From the NCBI RefSeq assembly GCF_000827595.2, contig NZ_LN776183.1, positions 434,001 to 498,000 on the forward strand: a stretch of 64,000 bases of DNA, given 5' to 3'. Shown here piece after piece: positions 19,479 to 27,861 of this stretch. Source of the stretch: Necropsobacter massiliensis (GTDB taxonomy: Bacteria > Pseudomonadota > Gammaproteobacteria > Enterobacterales > Pasteurellaceae). The notes under the pieces were generated by a model, which worked only from the letters and a program-made list of their open reading frames with translations, searched no databases and was not told where the DNA came from. Position numbers and translations under genes: made by a program. Each line of letters opens with the position of its first letter. Position 1 is the first letter of the stretch.

Positions 19479-19724
19479 ATGGCACGCAAGCCTGCAGAAA
19501 AACCGGCATTAGATTTTGAAACGACCCTCAATCAGCTGGAAGCTGTCGTTTCCCGTTTGGAAAGCGGCGAATTATCGCTAGAAGATGCCTTAAAAGATTT
19601 TGAAACCGGCATCAAACTTGCGCAGCAAGGGCAAGAACGTTTACAGCAAGCCGAGCAGCGCATTCAAATTTTACTGCAAAAAAGCGATAGCGCCGCATTA
19701 AGTGATTATCAATCGAATGAATAG
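19479..19724 (+). CDS. xseB: exodeoxyribonuclease VII small subunit
   Basis: Small subunit of ExoVII, which degrades single-stranded DNA to oligonucleotides; several copies bind each XseA. 81 residues: [26 protein letters not shown], then [25 protein letters not shown], given here as two neighbouring helices of the family (quoted in parts). The start ATG at 19479 (MARKPAEKP) has AAGGATG upstream; the ORF extends 13 codons further without a site. First gene of xseB-ispA-dxs. Confidence 0.95.
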   Translation: MARKPAEKPALDFETTLNQLEAVVSRLESGELSLEDALKDFETGIKLAQQGQERLQQAEQRIQILLQKSDSAALSDYQSNE

Positions 19725-19737
19725 ACAAGTGAATTGT

Positions 19738-20628
19738 ATGTATCAATTTACCCGGGATTTACAGCAGCTGCAACAGCGCATCAATCAGTTTTTAGCCAAT
19801 CGCCTTTCTCTTATCGACAGCCGCCCTTCCCCGCTGGCAGAAGCCATGAAATACGGTTTGTTGCTCGGCGGCAAACGGGTCAGACCTTTTCTTACTTATG
19901 CCACCGGACGAATGCTGGGAGCACAGATGACCCAGTTAGATTACGCCGCCGCTGGGATTGAAGCCGTTCATGCTTATTCACTGATTCACGATGATCTGCC
20001 GGCAATGGACAATGATAATCTGCGCCGTGGTCAGCCGACCTGTCATATTGCTTTTGACGAAGCGACAGCCATTTTAGCCGGCGATGCGCTGCAAACCTTT
20101 GCGTTTGAAATACTTACGCAGACACCGGCGTTATCTGCCGAGCAAAAACTGGCGTTAGTGGAGAATTTAGCGCAGGCGTCTGGTGTGCATGGCATGTGTC
20201 TGGGGCAAAGTCTGGATTTAATGGCCGAACATCAACAAGTGGGGCTGGCGCAATTGGAGAAAATTCACCGCAATAAAACCGGCGCGCTGCTTTCTGCCGC
20301 CTTAAAAGCGGGGTTTATCTGTTCACCACAGTTTGCCGACGCCCGGTTAGAACAGCAGCTGGTGCGCTATTCAGCCGCAATCGGACTGGCTTTTCAAGTA
20401 CAGGATGATATTTTGGATATTGAAGGCGAAAGCAGCATTACCGGCAAAACCGTGGGCGCCGATATCGCCGCAGATAAAAGTACTTATCCGAAATTGCTCG
20501 GGCTGGACGGTGCCAAACAAAAAGCGCAGGAACTTTACCAGCAAGCGCTGTCGGCATTGGACGAAGTGCCGTTTGATACCGCTGCATTACGTGCGCTGGC
20601 GGCGTTTATCATTAACCGCAAAAGCTGA
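19738..20628 (+). CDS. ispA: (2E,6E)-farnesyl diphosphate synthase
   Basis: Condenses IPP with DMAPP and GPP to farnesyl diphosphate, precursor of ubiquinone/menaquinone tails and undecaprenyl phosphate. First aspartate-rich motif DDLPAMDND and second DDILD; GGKRVRPFLTYATG for IPP binding. 296 residues (E. coli 299). The ATG at 19738 follows the xseB stop by 13 nt; an alternative Met at 19717 lies inside xseB. Middle of a conserved operon. Confidence 0.96.
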   Translation: MYQFTRDLQQLQQRINQFLANRLSLIDSRPSPLAEAMKYGLLLGGKRVRPFLTYATGRMLGAQMTQLDYAAAGIEAVHAYSLIHDDLPAMDNDNLRRGQPTCHIAFDEATAILAGDALQTFAFEILTQTPALSAEQKLALVENLAQASGVHGMCLGQSLDLMAEHQQVGLAQLEKIHRNKTGALLSAALKAGFICSPQFADARLEQQLVRYSAAIGLAFQVQDDILDIEGESSITGKTVGADIAADKSTYPKLLGLDGAKQKAQELYQQALSALDEVPFDTAALRALAAFIINRKS

Positions 20629-20714
20629 TATTGCGCGTAATTGAAATAATAACGAATGGAACGCAATGACGAAAAGTGCGGTCCGAATTTAGAATGTTTT
20701 GGGATTGATTAACA

Positions 20715-22562
20715 ATGCAAAATTATCCTCTTTTATCATTAATTAATTCTCCTGATGATTTGCGTCTTTTAAGCAAAGAGCAACTGCCGCAGCTGTGCGG
20801 CGAACTGCGTGATTATCTGTTGGAAAGTGTGAGTCAAAGCAGCGGGCATCTAGCCTCCGGACTGGGGACGGTGGAACTTACAGTGGCGCTGCATTATGTA
20901 TTTAAAACACCTTTTGACCAGCTTATCTGGGATGTCGGTCATCAGGCTTATCCGCATAAAATTCTGACCGGACGACGCGATCGGATGTCCACTATCCGCC
21001 AGAAAGACGGTTTGCATCCTTTCCCGTGGCGAGAAGAAAGCGAGTTTGACGTGCTCAGCGTTGGTCACTCCTCCACGTCTATCGGCGCCGGTCTGGGCAT
21101 TGCTATCGCCGCCCAGAAAGAAAATGCGGGCAGAAAAACCGTTTGTGTGATCGGCGACGGTGCCATTACCGCCGGAATGGCATTTGAGGCACTTAATCAT
21201 GCCGGTTCGCTGCATACCGATATGCTGGTGATTCTGAATGATAATGAAATGTCGATTTCGGAAAATGTCGGCGCCTTGAATAATCATCTCGCCCGCCTGT
21301 TTTCCGGCGCATTCTATTCGACCATTCGCGAAAGCGGTAAAAAAATTCTATCCGGTCTGCCGCCAATTAAAGAATTTGTGAAAAAAACCGAAGAGCACAT
21401 GAAAGGTTTCGTCTCGCCGGTCGGCACGCTGTTTGAAACACTGGGATTTAATTATATCGGTCCGATTGACGGACATAATCTTGACGAGCTGATCAATACG
21501 CTGAAAAATATGCGTTCGCTCAGCGGTCCGCAGTTTTTGCATGTTAAAACCAAAAAAGGCAAAGGTTATGCCCCGGCGGAAAAAGATCCTATCGGTTTTC
21601 ACGGCGTGCCTAAATTCGACCGTCGCAGCGGCGAGCTACCGAAATCATCCGCCACGCCGACCTATTCGCAGATTTTCGGTAATTGGCTATGTGAAATGGC
21701 GCAGCAAGATCCTAAATTAATCGGTATTACGCCCGCCATGCGTGAAGGTTCGGGAATGGTCGAATTTTCCAATCGCTTTCCGCAGCAATATTTCGATGTA
21801 GCAATTGCCGAGCAGCACGCCGTCACCTTTGCGGCAGGGTTGGCTATCGGCGGCTATAAACCGGTCGTCGCGATTTATTCTACCTTTTTGCAGCGGGCTT
21901 ATGATCAGCTGATTCACGATGTGGCGATTCAAAACTTGCCGGTTTTATTCGCCATTGACCGTGCCGGTGTCGTCGGTGCGGACGGGCAGACTCACCAAGG
22001 TGCCTTTGATATCAGTTTTATGCGCTGCATTCCTAATCTGGTGATTATGACACCGAGTGATGAAAACGAATGCCGCCAGATGCTATATACCGGCTATCAC
22101 TGCGGTAAACCGGCGGCGGTACGTTATCCGCGCGGCAATGCGCGTGGCGTTTCGTTGGAACCACTGGCGGCATTACCGCTAGGACAATCCAAACTGGTAC
22201 GTCAAGGGGAACAAATCGCCATTTTAAATTTCGGGACCTTATTGCCGCAGGCATTGCAAGCCGCAGAAGAACTGAACGCCACCGTGATTGATATGCGTTT
22301 TGTCAAACCGATTGACGAAAAACAGATTCATGTAATCGCCGACAGTCATGCTCTCATCGTTACGCTAGAAGAAAATGCCATTCAAGGCGGCGCAGGCAGC
22401 GCTGTGGCAGAAGTGCTTCATTTACAACCGCATCATTGCCGATTATTGCAATTAGGGCTGCCAGACTTTTTTATTCCACAAGGCACACAACAGGAAATTT
22501 TGGCGGATTTAAAACTGGACGCAGCAGGAATCACAAAACGGATCAAGCAGTTTTTAGCTTAA
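20715..22562 (+). CDS. dxs: 1-deoxy-D-xylulose-5-phosphate synthase
   Basis: Thiamine-diphosphate enzyme that condenses pyruvate and glyceraldehyde 3-phosphate, entry step of the MEP isoprenoid pathway. ThDP/Mg motif [18 protein letters not shown] near 150-180 with NDN nearby, and [10 protein letters not shown] in the transketolase-like second domain. Length 615 (E. coli 620). Last gene of xseB-ispA-dxs, with an 86-bp gap after ispA holding a USS; only a weak ribosome-binding site (GGGAT) is seen. Confidence 0.97.
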   Translation: MQNYPLLSLINSPDDLRLLSKEQLPQLCGELRDYLLESVSQSSGHLASGLGTVELTVALHYVFKTPFDQLIWDVGHQAYPHKILTGRRDRMSTIRQKDGLHPFPWREESEFDVLSVGHSSTSIGAGLGIAIAAQKENAGRKTVCVIGDGAITAGMAFEALNHAGSLHTDMLVILNDNEMSISENVGALNNHLARLFSGAFYSTIRESGKKILSGLPPIKEFVKKTEEHMKGFVSPVGTLFETLGFNYIGPIDGHNLDELINTLKNMRSLSGPQFLHVKTKKGKGYAPAEKDPIGFHGVPKFDRRSGELPKSSATPTYSQIFGNWLCEMAQQDPKLIGITPAMREGSGMVEFSNRFPQQYFDVAIAEQHAVTFAAGLAIGGYKPVVAIYSTFLQRAYDQLIHDVAIQNLPVLFAIDRAGVVGADGQTHQGAFDISFMRCIPNLVIMTPSDENECRQMLYTGYHCGKPAAVRYPRGNARGVSLEPLAALPLGQSKLVRQGEQIAILNFGTLLPQALQAAEELNATVIDMRFVKPIDEKQIHVIADSHALIVTLEENAIQGGAGSAVAEVLHLQPHHCRLLQLGLPDFFIPQGTQQEILADLKLDAAGITKRIKQFLA

Positions 22563-22677
22563 CGGGAATATTTTTAAAAATTTTGTGAACTCTTTCGCAT
22601 TTCCTCAGTCTTAGTTAATGCTAGTGCACTGCAAATGCAGTTGTCTTTTTAGAAATCTTTCTTATATTAAGACCTCC

Positions 22678-22708
22678 CCGCTACTCAATCTTTGGGTAGC
22701 GGTTTTTT
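22678..22708 (+). terminator. terminator between dxs and the orphan gene
   Basis: CCGCTAC and GTAGCGG (7 bp) around an 11-base loop, followed by T6. It lies 116 bp after dxs, so it ends the dxs operon or an independent small transcript, and separates dxs from the next gene. Confidence 0.8.
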
Positions 22709-22737
22709 ATTACCTACTCTCAAGGCAAACAACATAA

Positions 22738-23343
22738 ATGGAAAACCAACGTATAAAAAACCTAATATCTTTCCTTTCCCATTGTTTCAGTCAACAGAAT
22801 TTCTTGTCTATTCTCTCTTTTTGCTTATCACTGTTTACGTTATATATTACATATGATCTAACAGTGAGAGGAAAGGAACCTTATATACATTTTACCCCCT
22901 CTATCACAATGGACGATAAGCATAGTGAACGAATGATAGTTAAAATTAATGTGGGTAATTATGGTGAGGGCACAGGGATAATAGACAGTTTTTTAATCAA
23001 GGTAAATCAAAAGGAATATCAACATAATACAAAATCCTTGTGGGATACGATTTTAAAAGATAACGGCATGCCTGAAAATTGTCAAATTGGAATTGGACGA
23101 GCTTGGTTACCCCGGGATACGCCTATCCGACCGGGAGAAGAAACCTATTTTATTAAGATTATTTTTTCCATTTTTGATAAACAGTCTTATTCCACCTGTA
23201 TCCAGCCTCTTATTACACTGCTAAAAAACGGTGAAATGATAACTGATGTTCAATATCATTCAATATACGGAAAGCCTTATCGAAAAATACAACGAATTCA
23301 GTTCGATTTTTCGGCGTTATCACAACAAATATTCGGTGACTAA
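22738..23343 (+). CDS. orphan membrane-anchored protein, unknown function
   Basis: Not recognised. 201 residues. One hydrophobic helix at about residues 21-43 (FLSILSFCLSLFTLYIT), then a predicted beta-rich soluble part starting after RGKEPYIHF with NVGNYGEGTGIIDSFLI and DTPIRPGEETYF, reminiscent of Ig-like or CARDB-type beta-sandwich repeats. The coding sequence is clearly richer in A+T than the neighbours and uses codons such as ATA often, and it sits between two conserved blocks, which suggests recent acquisition. Ribosome-binding site is poor (AAGG 12 nt upstream). It could be part of a lost or minimal accessory module. Confidence 0.65.
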   Translation: MENQRIKNLISFLSHCFSQQNFLSILSFCLSLFTLYITYDLTVRGKEPYIHFTPSITMDDKHSERMIVKINVGNYGEGTGIIDSFLIKVNQKEYQHNTKSLWDTILKDNGMPENCQIGIGRAWLPRDTPIRPGEETYFIKIIFSIFDKQSYSTCIQPLITLLKNGEMITDVQYHSIYGKPYRKIQRIQFDFSALSQQIFGD

Positions 23344-23349
23344 AGTACA

Positions 23350-23373
23350 AAAAAGGACGCCCTAAAGCGTCCT
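23350..23373 (-). terminator. rplT operon terminator
   Basis: AGGACGC and GCGTCCT around a 6-base loop; on the minus strand six T residues follow. Placed 20 bp after the rplT stop; the A-run on the plus strand also allows it to end the convergent orphan gene. Confidence 0.85.
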
Positions 23374-23392
23374 AATTTTCCGTACCTTAAAA

Positions 23393-23749
<357 letters not shown>

Positions 23750-23802
23750 TTAATCTCCTATGTCTATTAATGAACTAAAATTTACTATCCGTACGCGCGT
23801 GT

Positions 23803-24000
23803 TTATGCGTATGGCAAGCACGCTACGACTAATACCTGATCGGCTTGCGCGACCATGGATTTATGACGCAGATGGCGTTTACGTTTAGTGGTTTTCTTAG
23901 TCAAAATATGACGTAAGTGAGATTGTTTACGTTTGAAACCGCCGGAAGCTGTTTTTTTGAAACGCTTAGCGGCACCACGTACTGTTTTAATTTTAGGCAT
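23803..24000 (-). CDS. rpmI: 50S ribosomal protein L35
   Basis: Small basic ribosomal protein, 65 residues ([20 protein letters not shown], then [14 protein letters not shown] segments). 56 bp before rplT. Its leader contains the candidate L20 operator, so translation of rpmI and rplT is probably controlled together. Confidence 0.97.
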   Translation of the reverse strand: MPKIKTVRGAAKRFKKTASGGFKRKQSHLRHILTKKTTKRKRHLRHKSMVAQADQVLVVACLPYA

Positions 24001-24048
24001 TGTTTAATAACTCCGCATTGTTTTTAACATTAATCACGCCTTTATCTT

Positions 24049-24124
24049 TAAAGTGATTACTACGTTAAACTGCTGCGCCGTGCAAATTACACTGTCTTCA
24101 GCGGTTTGCCTTGTAGTCACTTTA
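24049..24124 (-). promoter_or_regulatory. candidate L20-binding operator in the rpmI leader
   Basis: On the minus strand AAAGUGA-CUAC at one end pairs with GUAG-U-AA-UCACUUU about 50 nt later, enclosing GC-rich inner segments. In E. coli L20 binds two rRNA-like sites in the infC-rpmI region and blocks rpmI translation. Position and long-range pairing agree; the exact 23S mimicry was not verified. Confidence 0.5.
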
Positions 24125-24159
24125 AATCTAACAGGCTCTATCATAAATAATCAGGCGAA

Positions 24160-24206
24160 TAAAAGTGCGGTTGAAAAAACACTTGGAATTTTCACCGCAC
24201 TTTTGT
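24160..24206 (-). terminator. inverted uptake-signal hairpin between infC and rpmI
   Basis: AAAAGTGCGGT and ACCGCACTTTT enclose a 22-base loop just after the infC stop. It could act as a partial terminator that sets different levels of IF-3 and L35/L20, or as an mRNA-end stabiliser. Confidence 0.5.
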
Positions 24207-24223
24207 TACTTGAAATGCACTGA

Positions 24224-24766
24224 TTATTTCTTTTTCGGGGCAAGCACCATAATCGCCTGACGACCTTCAAGTTTACCCGGTGCAGATTCCACCACGGCAA
24301 TCTCGGCCAAATCATTTTTAACACGTTCCAGCACGTCTAAACCGATATCTTGGTGAGCCATTTCACGTCCGCGGAAACGAACAGTGATTTTCGCTTTATC
24401 CCCGTCTTCCAAAAAGCGAATCAGGCTGCGTAGTTTTACCTGATAGTCGCCTTCGTCTGTGCCGGGACGGAATTTAATTTCCTTCACCTGCACAACTTTC
24501 TGCTTTTTCTTCTGCTCTTTTGCAGCCTTGCCTTTCTCGTAAAGGAACTTGCCGTAATTCATAATACGGCACACCGGCGGTTCTGCGTTAGGACTGATTT
24601 CGACAAGATCCAATTCTAATGCTTCGGCTTTTTCCAAAGCCTCCTGAATGCTTACAATTCCCGCCTGCTCGCCGTCTTGGTCGATCAAACGGACTTCTTT
24701 CACACGAATTTCATCATTAATACGATTCGGGCGATTCATTGCCGGTGCTTTTTTTACGGTTTTAAT
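24224..24766 (-). CDS. infC: translation initiation factor IF-3, ATT start codon
   Basis: Binds the 30S subunit, prevents 50S joining and checks the start codon-anticodon pair. 180 residues from the ATT codon at 24766 (I-K-T-V-K-K-A-P-A then [11 protein letters not shown]). The ATT has AGAGG 9 nt upstream, whereas the first ATG is nine codons later without a site; E. coli infC also starts at ATT, which makes IF-3 repress its own synthesis. N-terminal domain to about residue 80, linker [16 protein letters not shown]-terminal domain with [13 protein letters not shown]. Confidence 0.96.
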   Translation of the reverse strand: MKTVKKAPAMNRPNRINDEIRVKEVRLIDQDGEQAGIVSIQEALEKAEALELDLVEISPNAEPPVCRIMNYGKFLYEKGKAAKEQKKKQKVVQVKEIKFRPGTDEGDYQVKLRSLIRFLEDGDKAKITVRFRGREMAHQDIGLDVLERVKNDLAEIAVVESAPGKLEGRQAIMVLAPKKK

Positions 24767-24980
24767 AGTCTTATTCCTCTTACGATTTTAAACCACAATC
24801 AAACTGCAATATGCAGAAGATCAAAATCTTTTCGTGCTAATAAATACACGAAAACAGGCGAAATTCTATAGGATTTTCACAACCTATGCAAGCGGAAAGT
24901 TCCGTCCTTTCTGCCCCCAAGTACAAAGGTACATTTGAATAAAATGGGATACTCACACGCCCTAAAAAATAAATGAAAAA
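24767..24980. other. infC promoter region
   Basis: 214 bp between the Na+ symporter stop and infC. It should carry an infC promoter on the minus strand, since thrS is not directly upstream here. No clear terminator for the symporter gene and no known RNA element were recognised. Confidence 0.4.
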
Positions 24981-26345
24981 TCAAAGTGAATGAATAAAAA
25001 TTATTAGAATAATCAGTGGAATAACATAGCGGACATAATTGAACCAAAGCTTGGTCAAGCGTTTCCCGGCGCCCAGTTCCTGTTTCGCTTCATCTTTTAA
25101 CACGTAACCGACAAATATCGCACTACCTAATGCGGTAAGGATAAACAAAATATTGCCGCTGACATAATCAAACGCATCAAAAATACTCAGTCCCATAATA
25201 CGAACATGTTGCCATAGATTATCGCCCAGTACGGAAGGCACGTTACCAAATATAAAAGTGCCTGCAAGAATGACAGTAATGGACTGTTTGCGGCTGAGTT
25301 TGGTCTTTTCCTGTAATGCGGTGACCAACACTTCATAGATGGTAATAGAGGTCGTGAGTGCCGCCGTAATCAGCAAACCGAAAAAAATAACGGCGAATAT
25401 CGTTCCCGCCCACATGTGTGAAAACACGATTGGCAAACTTTGAAATACCAGTGTAGGACCAGAATTCGGCGCCACATGAAAAGTAAATAAGGAAGGAAAG
25501 ATCATAAACCCTGCCGCCACAGCAATGAAGGTATTCATTATTCCCGTGACCACTGCAGTTTTAACCAAATTTTCCTGTTTGGAAAGGTAGCTCGACAGCG
25601 TGATCAGTACGCCGAATCCCAAACTTAAGGCAAAGAAAACCTGCCCCAGTACAAAAACAAAAAGCGCTTTGGTTATTTTAGAAGAATCCGGGATCAAATA
25701 AAATTGAATTCCCTCTATTGCTCCCGGCAGGGTAACATTACGAATTATCATAATAATCAGAAAAACAAACAGCAGCGGCATTAATATTTTTACAGAACGC
25801 TCAATGCCTTCTTTAATTCCTCTGATAAGAATAATATAGTTTATTGCGACAAAAAGTGCGGTATAAATTAAGACAGTTTTTGGCGAATCATGGATATGAT
25901 CACGGAAAAATGCGGAAGTGGTCTCAATGGTAACATGCTGTGATAGATCCAAACTACCAGCAATCAAAGCGCCGATATAGGTTAATACCCAACCGCCCAA
26001 CACCATATAATAGGCAAGGATGCCGAATGCGCCCAACAATCCCATATAACCCAGAACCTTCCAGCCTTTATGAATTTTCTTACCGTTAGCCTGACCGCTG
26101 AAGGCATCAATTGCATTTACTTGCATACGCCGTCCGATAACATTTTCTACCAGAATCATTGGAATACCGATAACGATCATGGCAATACAGAATAATAAGA
26201 CATAAGCGCCGCCCCCGTTTTCTCCAACTAAATAAGGAAAACGCCACGTAGCACCAAAACCAACTGTAGCGCCGGCCACTGTTAATATATAAGCTAACTG
26301 ACTGGACCAGGACAGCCGCGTATTCTTTGTTATATTCTGATTCAT
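24981..26345 (-). CDS. Na+-dependent amino acid transporter (NSS/SNF family)
   Basis: Neurotransmitter:sodium symporter family, inner membrane. 454 residues with 11-12 hydrophobic helices. Family N-terminal signature WSSQLAYILTVAGATVGFGA, then WRFPYLVGENGGGAYVLLF (TM1 unwound region and TM2), which form the Na+/substrate site. GAGGTG precedes the ATG. It follows ald by 116 bp on the same strand, so alanine is the likely substrate by context; the family also carries Tyr, Trp and others, so specificity is inferred. Confidence 0.9.
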   Translation of the reverse strand: MNQNITKNTRLSWSSQLAYILTVAGATVGFGATWRFPYLVGENGGGAYVLLFCIAMIVIGIPMILVENVIGRRMQVNAIDAFSGQANGKKIHKGWKVLGYMGLLGAFGILAYYMVLGGWVLTYIGALIAGSLDLSQHVTIETTSAFFRDHIHDSPKTVLIYTALFVAINYIILIRGIKEGIERSVKILMPLLFVFLIIMIIRNVTLPGAIEGIQFYLIPDSSKITKALFVFVLGQVFFALSLGFGVLITLSSYLSKQENLVKTAVVTGIMNTFIAVAAGFMIFPSLFTFHVAPNSGPTLVFQSLPIVFSHMWAGTIFAVIFFGLLITAALTTSITIYEVLVTALQEKTKLSRKQSITVILAGTFIFGNVPSVLGDNLWQHVRIMGLSIFDAFDYVSGNILFILTALGSAIFVGYVLKDEAKQELGAGKRLTKLWFNYVRYVIPLIILIIFIHSL

Positions 26346-26461
26346 ATTCCACCTCTTTTCAGGGGTTAAAAAGTCGCCCTGTTCTCAGAGGCTGCGGATA
26401 ATATTTTCCAACAACCTCTAAAACCAGAGAATATTTTGAAAAAAATCAGGATAGACGATTT

Positions 26462-27574
26462 TTATTTGCGTAATGCGACTTGCGGTTCGGTATATTCAAG
26501 ACCAAAGGCTTCCGTTACCCCTTTAAAGGTACATTTACCCTTGTAAGTATTCAGCCCCTGCAATAACGCAGGATCAGATAAACAGGCTTCTTTTACACCT
26601 TGCGCAGCAATGTTTAAACCGTATTGCAGTGTTGCATCGGTCAGCCCGAGGGTCGATGTTTGTGCAACACATCCCGGCATATTCGCCACACAATAATGAA
26701 TCACGTCATCAACGACATAAATCGGATCATTATGGGTTGTCGGTTTAGAAGTTTCAAAACAGCCGCCCTGATCAATTGCCACATCCACCAATACGGCGCC
26801 TTTTTTCATTATTTTAAGATCATCACGGCGTAATAAGTGCGGCGTTTTTGCACCGGGAATCAGTACTGCACCGATAACCACATCCGCCTCAGGCAATAAG
26901 CGCAGAATATTACCGCGCGAACTGATTAAAGTGTTAATGCGCATATTAAAAATTTGATCAATATATCCAAGCCGTGCCGCATTAATATCCAGAATCGTGA
27001 CATCTGCACCAATTCCCATTGCGATCTGTGCTGCATTCAAACCAACCACACCGGCGCCCAAAATCACGACTTTCGCCTTGGGTGTGCCGGCCGTGCCACT
27101 TAACAGCACACCGCTACCGCCAAAGGTTTTCTGGCTGTATTTGGCCGCTTCCAATGCCGCCAAACGTCCGGCTATCGCACTCATTGGCGCCAAGCAAGGC
27201 AATCCTGCCGGGGTTTTAATCGTTTCATAGGCGATGGATTGTACTTTTCGTTCAAGCAACATATCGGTGAGGGGTTTATCTGCGGCTAAATGAAGGTAAG
27301 TATAAAGGATTTGATTTTCACGGAAATAATGATATTCAGTTTCGATAGGCTCTTTTACTTTGATAATCATCTCACTTTTCGCGAATAAATTGGCTTTATC
27401 AGTCAATATTGCGCCGGCTTCTTGATATGCCTTATCAGAAAAGCCGATTTCCGTCCCCGCATTATGCTCAATATAAACCGAATGACCAGCTTCGGTATAA
27501 GACTGCACATTTGCTGGCGTTAATCCGACGCGATATTCATGAACTTTGACTTCTTTTGGACAACCGATAATCAT
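26462..27574 (-). CDS. ald: alanine dehydrogenase
   Basis: NAD-dependent oxidative deamination of L-alanine to pyruvate and ammonia (reversible). 370 residues. Seen: MIIGCPKEVKVHEYRVGLTP at the N-terminus with the substrate-binding Arg and Lys, and Rossmann motif VVILGAGVVGLNAA near 170-183; MPGCVAQTSTLGLTDA near 300 is family-typical. AGGAGG 5 nt before the ATG. First gene of an ald-symporter pair with a perfect CRP site upstream, so it is likely catabolic and carbon-regulated. The pair is inserted between thrS and infC. Confidence 0.96.
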   Translation of the reverse strand: MIIGCPKEVKVHEYRVGLTPANVQSYTEAGHSVYIEHNAGTEIGFSDKAYQEAGAILTDKANLFAKSEMIIKVKEPIETEYHYFRENQILYTYLHLAADKPLTDMLLERKVQSIAYETIKTPAGLPCLAPMSAIAGRLAALEAAKYSQKTFGGSGVLLSGTAGTPKAKVVILGAGVVGLNAAQIAMGIGADVTILDINAARLGYIDQIFNMRINTLISSRGNILRLLPEADVVIGAVLIPGAKTPHLLRRDDLKIMKKGAVLVDVAIDQGGCFETSKPTTHNDPIYVVDDVIHYCVANMPGCVAQTSTLGLTDATLQYGLNIAAQGVKEACLSDPALLQGLNTYKGKCTFKGVTEAFGLEYTEPQVALRK

Positions 27575-27699
27575 GATTTCCTCCTATGGAAATTATTATG
27601 TTAATTTATAAATCATTTATGAAAAAAAATTAAACAACCGGTTTTGACTGATCACAAAAAGACTTCATTCACCTCCTTATTCGGAAACATTTGTTTTAC

Positions 27700-27742
27700 A
27701 TTATAACAACCCATCGTACACATATCTGTGATTCCGTTCACA
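27700..27742 (-). promoter_or_regulatory. class II CRP-dependent promoter of ald
   Basis: TGTGATTCCGTTCACA (27727-27742) is a perfect TGTGA-N6-TCACA site. On the minus strand TATAAT follows at 27705-27700. With a start about 7 nt downstream of the -10 (near 27693), the CRP centre lies near -41.5, the class II position. About 120 nt of leader remain before the ald ATG. Confidence 0.8.
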
Positions 27743-27783
27743 GTTCATATAAAAAACACCCGACGAATATTTGCAGAAAAAAC

Positions 27784-27824
27784 AAAAGTGCGGTCAAAAA
27801 AACTTAAATTTTTGACCGCACTTT
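27784..27824 (-). terminator. thrS terminator (inverted uptake sequences)
   Basis: AAAGTGCGGTCAAAAA and TTTTTGACCGCACTTT form a 16-bp stem with an 8-base loop after the thrS stop, ending in Ts on the minus strand. It separates thrS from the ald promoter. Confidence 0.75.
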
Positions 27825-27861
27825 ATATTTATGCTATTAGAATAGTAAATTACAGCAAAAA

